Positions 27,348 to 31,365 of a stretch of 31,365 nucleotides of DNA are shown here, in pieces (within the stretch, counting starts at the first letter, position 1; the number at the start of each line of letters is the position of its first letter). This stretch comes from a virus. Location of the stretch: the IMG/VR virus record IMGVR_UViG_3300009285_016359, positions 1-31,365 of that record; one strand, written 5' to 3'. A program made the translations under genes and the position numbers. A model generated the notes under the pieces. That model made no database searches. It was not told where the DNA came from and was given only the letters and a program-made list of their open reading frames with translations.

Positions 27348-28391
27348 ATGGGAACCGTAACTCCAGTGGAACCACCTGCAGTATTCGATTCCGCGAAGAT
27401 GGCGCGTAAGGGGAACCGTGCTGGAATTGCGGGGGGTGTGGCAATGACGGTGTACTTCATCGTTTTGGGCATACTCGATCAAGTATTCAAGGCGTGGCCG
27501 CAGTTGGCAAATGTCATTACACCGGATTGGCAGTTTTACTTGGCCAACCTGGTGTCCGCGGCGGTAGCCGCGCTTGCCGCGAAGCTCATGACCCAGATCA
27601 AGAACAGGCTCGACCACTGGAACCTGCCGAAGGCTCCTACTGCGTTGTTGCTATGTGGGGCGCTCACTCTGTTCGGCGCGTCCGGGTGCGCGACGACTAA
27701 TGTAGGACCAAACACGTCGCAGAACTTGGTGGATGCGCAAATAGAATTCACCGAAGAGGATATTGCGGGCTGTGTTGAGGCCATACAGAAGCAGGAAGCC
27801 GCGCTCGATGTGATTGAAACAGAACTACTCGATCTGGAAGGTGATAGGGCCGAGAACGAAAACGCCTTTGCTGGTGAGGACAAAGCCACGCAGAAAGATT
27901 TTGTAAAGCAGATCAAGAAAAAGGAAAAAGAGCGTGCGGGGGCCCAACAATGGCTCAACTGGCTGAAGGAGCGGGAAGCTACCCTACAAAATAAACTACG
28001 TGACCTACGGGCATTAAGTGCTGTACGCGAACCGAAGGAGACTATGGTTCTCATTCACAAGCGCCCCGTAGATATACAGACGGCTCTGGTGTGGTGCATC
28101 GAGGGGATCGAAGAGTCTTGGCGTGAACTTGAGCGCATTGCGCTCACTGAGGCTGTGGTGCGTACGCAGTACACGGAGCCCGAACAGGCCGACGAACTGG
28201 AAAAAGCCCTTGTGCGAATCGATCTGGAGCGTACCACTGTAACCACACGTAAGGGTCGGCTAGAAGATCAGGAACGTGCGCTCCGTAATACACTACTGGA
28301 TTCAAAAATTACGCCGGGCATGCGAACTGTCTGGGTGGTGAACAAGCCAGGGTTGAGTGTCCAGGTAGGCACTGCTGCAGTGATGCGGTAG
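27348..28391 (+). CDS. multi-hydrophobic protein with internal lipobox and coiled coil (347 aa)
   Basis: ATG at 27348 follows CAAAGGAGGAAAAAGCA. Hydrophobic segments lie at about 29-47 (GGVAMTVYFIVLGILDQVF) and 62-80 (QFYLANLVSAAVAALAAKL), a holin-like pair. A third segment, 99-114 (ALLLCGALTLFGASGC), ends in a perfect lipobox GASGC (C114). Residues about 130-260 form a charged coiled coil (KQIKKKEKERAGAQQWLNWL). The N-terminal pair looks like a holin and the rest like a lipoprotein with its own signal, as if two genes were fused. A TTG at 27645 could start the second. It is unusual between portal and protease. Confidence 0.65.
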   Translation: MGTVTPVEPPAVFDSAKMARKGNRAGIAGGVAMTVYFIVLGILDQVFKAWPQLANVITPDWQFYLANLVSAAVAALAAKLMTQIKNRLDHWNLPKAPTALLLCGALTLFGASGCATTNVGPNTSQNLVDAQIEFTEEDIAGCVEAIQKQEAALDVIETELLDLEGDRAENENAFAGEDKATQKDFVKQIKKKEKERAGAQQWLNWLKEREATLQNKLRDLRALSAVREPKETMVLIHKRPVDIQTALVWCIEGIEESWRELERIALTEAVVRTQYTEPEQADELEKALVRIDLERTTVTTRKGRLEDQERALRNTLLDSKITPGMRTVWVVNKPGLSVQVGTAAVMR

Positions 28392-28438
28392 GCTTGATAT
28401 GCTGGTGTTTAATTCCCAAATTGGTTGCTGGTACGTAC

Positions 28439-28468
28439 TTGACAAAAACTGTTGGACAGCCGTATAGT
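28439..28468 (+). promoter_or_regulatory. promoter of the protease/scaffold gene
   Basis: TTGACA (28439-28444), 18 bp and TATAGT (28463-28468) predict a start near 28475, 23 bp before the ATG at 28498. The -10 box repeats the TATAGT of the 10711 and 24970 promoters. Confidence 0.8.
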
Positions 28469-28497
28469 ACGGGTAGACCCAACAAGGGATTGTGGAT

Positions 28498-30201
28498 ATG
28501 AACGAGAATACCGCAGTATGTACGCATGAGTCGGTTGTCCGATTTGCCCCATTTCGGCTGTCCAAAGCGTCCGATAATGGGAAATCCGCCGATTCACGTA
28601 CGGTAAAGGGGTTTTTGTCTACCCGTGGAATGGACCGGCAGGGTGACGACTTGGAGCCCACCGAGTTCGACATCCAGAAGTTCATGGAAAACCCACAGCT
28701 TTGGTACGACCATAAGAAGTGGTTGCGTCCAGATGGGAACGAGGTTAACGCGGGGCTTGTGCGCAAGATGGCGGTGGTTCGTGCCATTCCAGTAGCGGAC
28801 CAAGAGGGCGCTGTCAATGTTGCCGACCTGTTCAGTGAATCGGTTATCGATACGTTGAAAGGCGACGATGTTGCTATAGCAAAGGTGGGGCAGACGGGTG
28901 TTTGGGTCGAGGCGGAAGTTATGGAGCCGGGGATTGTCGAGCTCCTGGACCAGGGACGTATCAACTCGTTTTCGTTTGTAGGGGTTCGAAAGTCTAATGA
29001 TTCTGGACTCCCGGTAATCGAGGTGGAAGAGGTCAGTCTGGTCTACCTCCCGGCAAATTCGGATGCTCGATTCATTATTGCTAAATCATGGGATTCCGCG
29101 TGCCAGTTGGTGCGCAATGCGCAGGGATTTTTTCGCTCCCTGTTGGACGGTGTGGACAGTCCCGATGTAGATGACGCAACCGATGACGGATTTTCGTTGT
29201 TGGCGAAGCGTGCGGATGGGACGTTGGTGTTCCAAAAGACGGAGTGCCCGGATGCAGATGCCGCCGAGCGCATGGCAAACACGGTGTTCGCATTCGACCC
29301 GACGTATGAAAGGGTGCTCGTGTTGAAATCGGGAGGCATTACGAAATCGCGGGAGATGGTGTACGACGTTGTGCGTGCGTTTACGCGGGTGTTCGGTAAA
29401 GCCAAGTGGAGCGCCGCGTATCAAAATAAACTCCCGGACAGTTGTTTTGCCTACATAGAACCGGGGGGCGAGAAGGACGCAGATGGGCGGACAACGCCCA
29501 GATCGAAACGGCATTTCCCCATTCGGGATATGGATGGGAAGTTGGATCGCGCCCATGTGCAAAATGCGATGGCGCGCATGTCTCAGAGCGAGTTCGGCGA
29601 AAAGGCAAGAAGCAAGATCGAATCTGCCGCGCGCGAGCTCGGTATGTCAATGGGTTCCGATGAAAAGAAAAAGGGAATTGGCGCGGGCGACGCAGCGCCG
29701 AATGATCTGGAAGGAGGTGATATTGTGAGTAAGGAAGAGTTGGATGCCCTTATGAAGTCGGTGGCGACGATGGCGACTCAGCTAACGCAGGTTACTGAGG
29801 TCGTTAAGGGCTTGGAGGCGCGTATAGCAAAGTCGGAATCTACCACGACCGATCCGGTTGTGGACGAAGCGGCTGCTACCGCCGCCGCTGCTGCGGCTGA
29901 AAGTGCGAAAGCGGCTGAAAGTGTGGCGCGTACGGAAGGCGCTGCTGCTGCCGAAGCCTCCGCGGTAGAGGAAGTTGCCAAGAGCGTCAAGGCGCTTACG
30001 GAAAACGTGACCACGCTGGTCAAGTCGGTCGATGGTGTGTCCACGCGCATCGAGAAACTTGAAAAGAGCGCGCAGACTTCTCGGGCCTTGGACGGAGATA
30101 CGCCTAAGACTACAAAGAAGCCACTGACCGCCGAAGACCGGCGCAGTCGTGTCGATGCACTCTTGAATACGGTCTTCACGGAGCCTCTTGCTGCCGGGTA
30201 G
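28498..30201 (+). CDS. HK97-type prohead protease fused to scaffold domain (567 aa)
   Basis: ATG at 28498 follows CAAGGGATTGTGGAT; a GTG two codons earlier is too close to that site. Residues about 35-195 form the protease domain: VKGFLSTRGMDRQGDDLEP, catalytic histidine at LWYDHKK (H72), NSFSFVG (S157/S159) and EVEEVSLVYLPAN (E177/E178 region). Residues about 310-385 match a phage accessory segment (DSCFAYIEPGGEK, SKRHFPIRDMDGK). The C-terminal 158 residues are alanine- and glutamate-rich coiled coil, like scaffolds. Fusion of protease and scaffold is well known in other phages. A second, internal start is possible at 29725. Confidence 0.87.
   Translation: MNENTAVCTHESVVRFAPFRLSKASDNGKSADSRTVKGFLSTRGMDRQGDDLEPTEFDIQKFMENPQLWYDHKKWLRPDGNEVNAGLVRKMAVVRAIPVADQEGAVNVADLFSESVIDTLKGDDVAIAKVGQTGVWVEAEVMEPGIVELLDQGRINSFSFVGVRKSNDSGLPVIEVEEVSLVYLPANSDARFIIAKSWDSACQLVRNAQGFFRSLLDGVDSPDVDDATDDGFSLLAKRADGTLVFQKTECPDADAAERMANTVFAFDPTYERVLVLKSGGITKSREMVYDVVRAFTRVFGKAKWSAAYQNKLPDSCFAYIEPGGEKDADGRTTPRSKRHFPIRDMDGKLDRAHVQNAMARMSQSEFGEKARSKIESAARELGMSMGSDEKKKGIGAGDAAPNDLEGGDIVSKEELDALMKSVATMATQLTQVTEVVKGLEARIAKSESTTTDPVVDEAAATAAAAAAESAKAAESVARTEGAAAAEASAVEEVAKSVKALTENVTTLVKSVDGVSTRIEKLEKSAQTSRALDGDTPKTTKKPLTAEDRRSRVDALLNTVFTEPLAAG
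29725..30201 (+). CDS. internal in-frame scaffold product (158 aa, GTG start)
   Basis: GTG at 29725 lies 4 nt after GGAAGGAGGTGAT, a near-full complement to the 16S rRNA 3' end and far better than the site of the full-length gene. It is in frame with the protease and would yield VSKEELDALMKSVATMATQL followed by the alanine-rich coiled coil. Independent production of a C-terminal scaffold from within the protease gene is known for lambda Nu3 inside C. The product would fill the prohead and be cleaved by the protease. Confidence 0.55.
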   Translation: MSKEELDALMKSVATMATQLTQVTEVVKGLEARIAKSESTTTDPVVDEAAATAAAAAAESAKAAESVARTEGAAAAEASAVEEVAKSVKALTENVTTLVKSVDGVSTRIEKLEKSAQTSRALDGDTPKTTKKPLTAEDRRSRVDALLNTVFTEPLAAG

Positions 30202-30297
30202 TCCGCGTACGTTACTGTAATCTGCTGCCCTTTCTGCCTATCTGCCTCGTCAAAATCCGCGCCAGCGGTACTACATTTTGGAAGGAGGTGGAAACAC
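30202..30297. other. short intergenic region before the capsid gene
   Basis: This 96-bp region holds the strong capsid ribosome-binding site. It shows no hairpin followed by a U-run and no clear promoter pair. Confidence 0.5.
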
Positions 30298-31365
30298 ATG
30301 AATAACATAGGAATCACGCTCTCCCGCGAAGAGCTGGAGTCCATGATCGAGGAAATCGAGGGCAGCGCGAACCTGCCGACCAAGGCTCAACGCCTTCGGA
30401 AGGCCGCGGACCCCCTCTTGACCACGGTTATGAACTCCGCGTCTCTGAGCCGAGAGTTGGCGAACCGATTCATCGACTTGACCGTGGAGGAAACCGTACT
30501 GTTGAAGATGGTGCGGGTACATCGCACGGACAGTTCATCTGGTGACATCACCAAGTTGAATGTATCGGGGCCGATTACTCGTGGGGCTGGAGAAAACTCC
30601 ACGTTCAGCGAAACCCGGCGTCCCTCGGATTCCGTCGTGACGTATACGACTGCAAAGTCGGTGTCCGGCATGGACATTACGGGCGAATGGTCTGAGGACA
30701 ATATCGAAGGGCAGGGCGGTATTAATACCGTCGTGAAGTCCTTCACTTCGGCCATCGGCAACGATATGGAAACCCTTTCGATTGAGGGTGACGACTCGGT
30801 GGTGGGTGCGGATGACACGTCGCAGTTGCTTGTGATCAACGATGGGTTCCATGTACTGACGGCAAGTGGCACGGGAACGCATATCGTTGGCGCAGCCGCC
30901 AAGCAGTTCAGCTACAAGCTAGCTTCGGACATGTTGCGTGCAATGCCGACGAAGTGGAAACAGAACATTACCAACCTGCGTTGGATGATGAGCTGGGACA
31001 CAGCGCAGTCGTACGTTGACGAAGCGGCGGCGCGCGGTACGGCGTACGGCGACCAAATCCGGCAAACTGGTAAACTTCCTCCGATCTGCGGCATCCAGCC
31101 TGAGATCGTTCCGAAGATTCCCCAGGACTTGACGCTGAGCGGCACGGCTGACTTGAACGGTACGTTCATTTGGCTGTGCGATCCACGCAACTTAATCTAC
31201 GTCGTCCAGCGTATGTTCAAGCTCGAACGTGAGCGGGTGCCGCGGAAGGACCGTGAAGAGTTTACGGCCCATATGCGGACGGACTTCGTGATCGAGAACA
31301 CGGACGCCGTGGTCAAGGCTACGAACGTTACGGTTACATCTTCGGCTGCGTACTACGGCGCGTAG
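30298..31365 (+). CDS. major capsid protein, HK97-fold type (355 aa)
   Basis: ATG follows GGAAGGAGGTGGAAACAC, an excellent site; the stop is the last codon of the window, so the gene is complete. Position directly after protease/scaffold and length fit a major capsid protein. The N-terminal 100 residues include a basic, helical delta-like segment (KAQRLRKAADPLLTTVMN) that may be removed by the protease. The rest shows alternating strands and helices (SVVTYTTAKSVSGMDITGEW; TAQSYVDEAAARGTAYGDQ) ending in IWLCDPRNLIYVVQRMFKLE and a C-terminal domain. A high level of translation is expected. Confidence 0.85.
   Translation: MNNIGITLSREELESMIEEIEGSANLPTKAQRLRKAADPLLTTVMNSASLSRELANRFIDLTVEETVLLKMVRVHRTDSSSGDITKLNVSGPITRGAGENSTFSETRRPSDSVVTYTTAKSVSGMDITGEWSEDNIEGQGGINTVVKSFTSAIGNDMETLSIEGDDSVVGADDTSQLLVINDGFHVLTASGTGTHIVGAAAKQFSYKLASDMLRAMPTKWKQNITNLRWMMSWDTAQSYVDEAAARGTAYGDQIRQTGKLPPICGIQPEIVPKIPQDLTLSGTADLNGTFIWLCDPRNLIYVVQRMFKLERERVPRKDREEFTAHMRTDFVIENTDAVVKATNVTVTSSAAYYGA

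Overview
The window looks like part of the genome of a tailed double-stranded DNA phage (Caudoviricetes) or a prophage of a bacterium. The right third carries the head-morphogenesis order RuvC-like nuclease, small terminase, large terminase, portal, HK97-type prohead protease/scaffold and major capsid protein. The left two thirds hold a replication module, a nucleic-acid modification module and many short, tightly packed early-type genes. Promoters are sigma70-like (TTGACA, 17-18 bp, TATAGT/TATACT) and Shine-Dalgarno sites are strong (AAGGAG type), so the host is an ordinary bacterium. The sequence alone does not identify the host.

Layout. (1) 1-3.7 kb, minus strand: small unknown genes separated by long, hairpin-rich non-coding DNA. 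This includes about 1.1 kb (1510-2636) directly downstream of an almost perfect promoter, and five copies of a 17-bp palindrome. (2) 3.75-4.25 kb: AT-rich, with degenerate tandem repeats, between divergent promoters; a candidate origin or regulatory hub. (3) 4.3-4.9 kb: one plus-strand gene. (4) 10.7 to 4.8 kb, minus strand: an operon of about 14 small genes with ATGA overlaps (winged-helix-like regulator, membrane protein, pentapeptide-repeat protein, DUF4031-like protein, several zinc ribbons). (5) 10.7-12.8 kb, plus strand: HCX5R phosphatase-like protein, HNH nuclease, phage-type adenine methyltransferase and two unknowns. (6) 20.6 to 12.8 kb, minus strand: HNH nuclease, unknown protein, DnaB/RecA-type helicase, conserved phage proteins, RNA ligase, two tRNA genes, a lipoprotein and a primase. 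(7) 20.6-21.6 kb: non-coding, with two strongly structured minus-strand RNA candidates. (8) 21.6-31.4 kb, plus strand: packaging and head genes.

Functional logic. The minus strand carries early/replication functions: primase and helicase for replication, RNA ligase beside tRNAs for possible RNA repair. The plus strand carries late packaging and capsid assembly. Transcription units diverge from compact face-to-face promoters at 10.7 and 21.57 kb, where the -10 of one strand overlaps or abuts the -10 of the other.

Most noteworthy are the non-coding parts: the 1.1-kb structured leader/RNA, a roughly 280-nt RNA candidate at 21.3-21.55 kb with its own promoter and pyrimidine loops that match Shine-Dalgarno sites, and a roughly 190-nt RNA candidate encoded antisense between terminase and portal. 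Other oddities are a tRNA-Pro-like gene with C at position 33, an in-frame internal start behind a full-length Shine-Dalgarno that would release a scaffold protein, and a three-hydrophobic-segment/lipobox protein in the head operon. All family calls come from reading motifs; no database search was possible.
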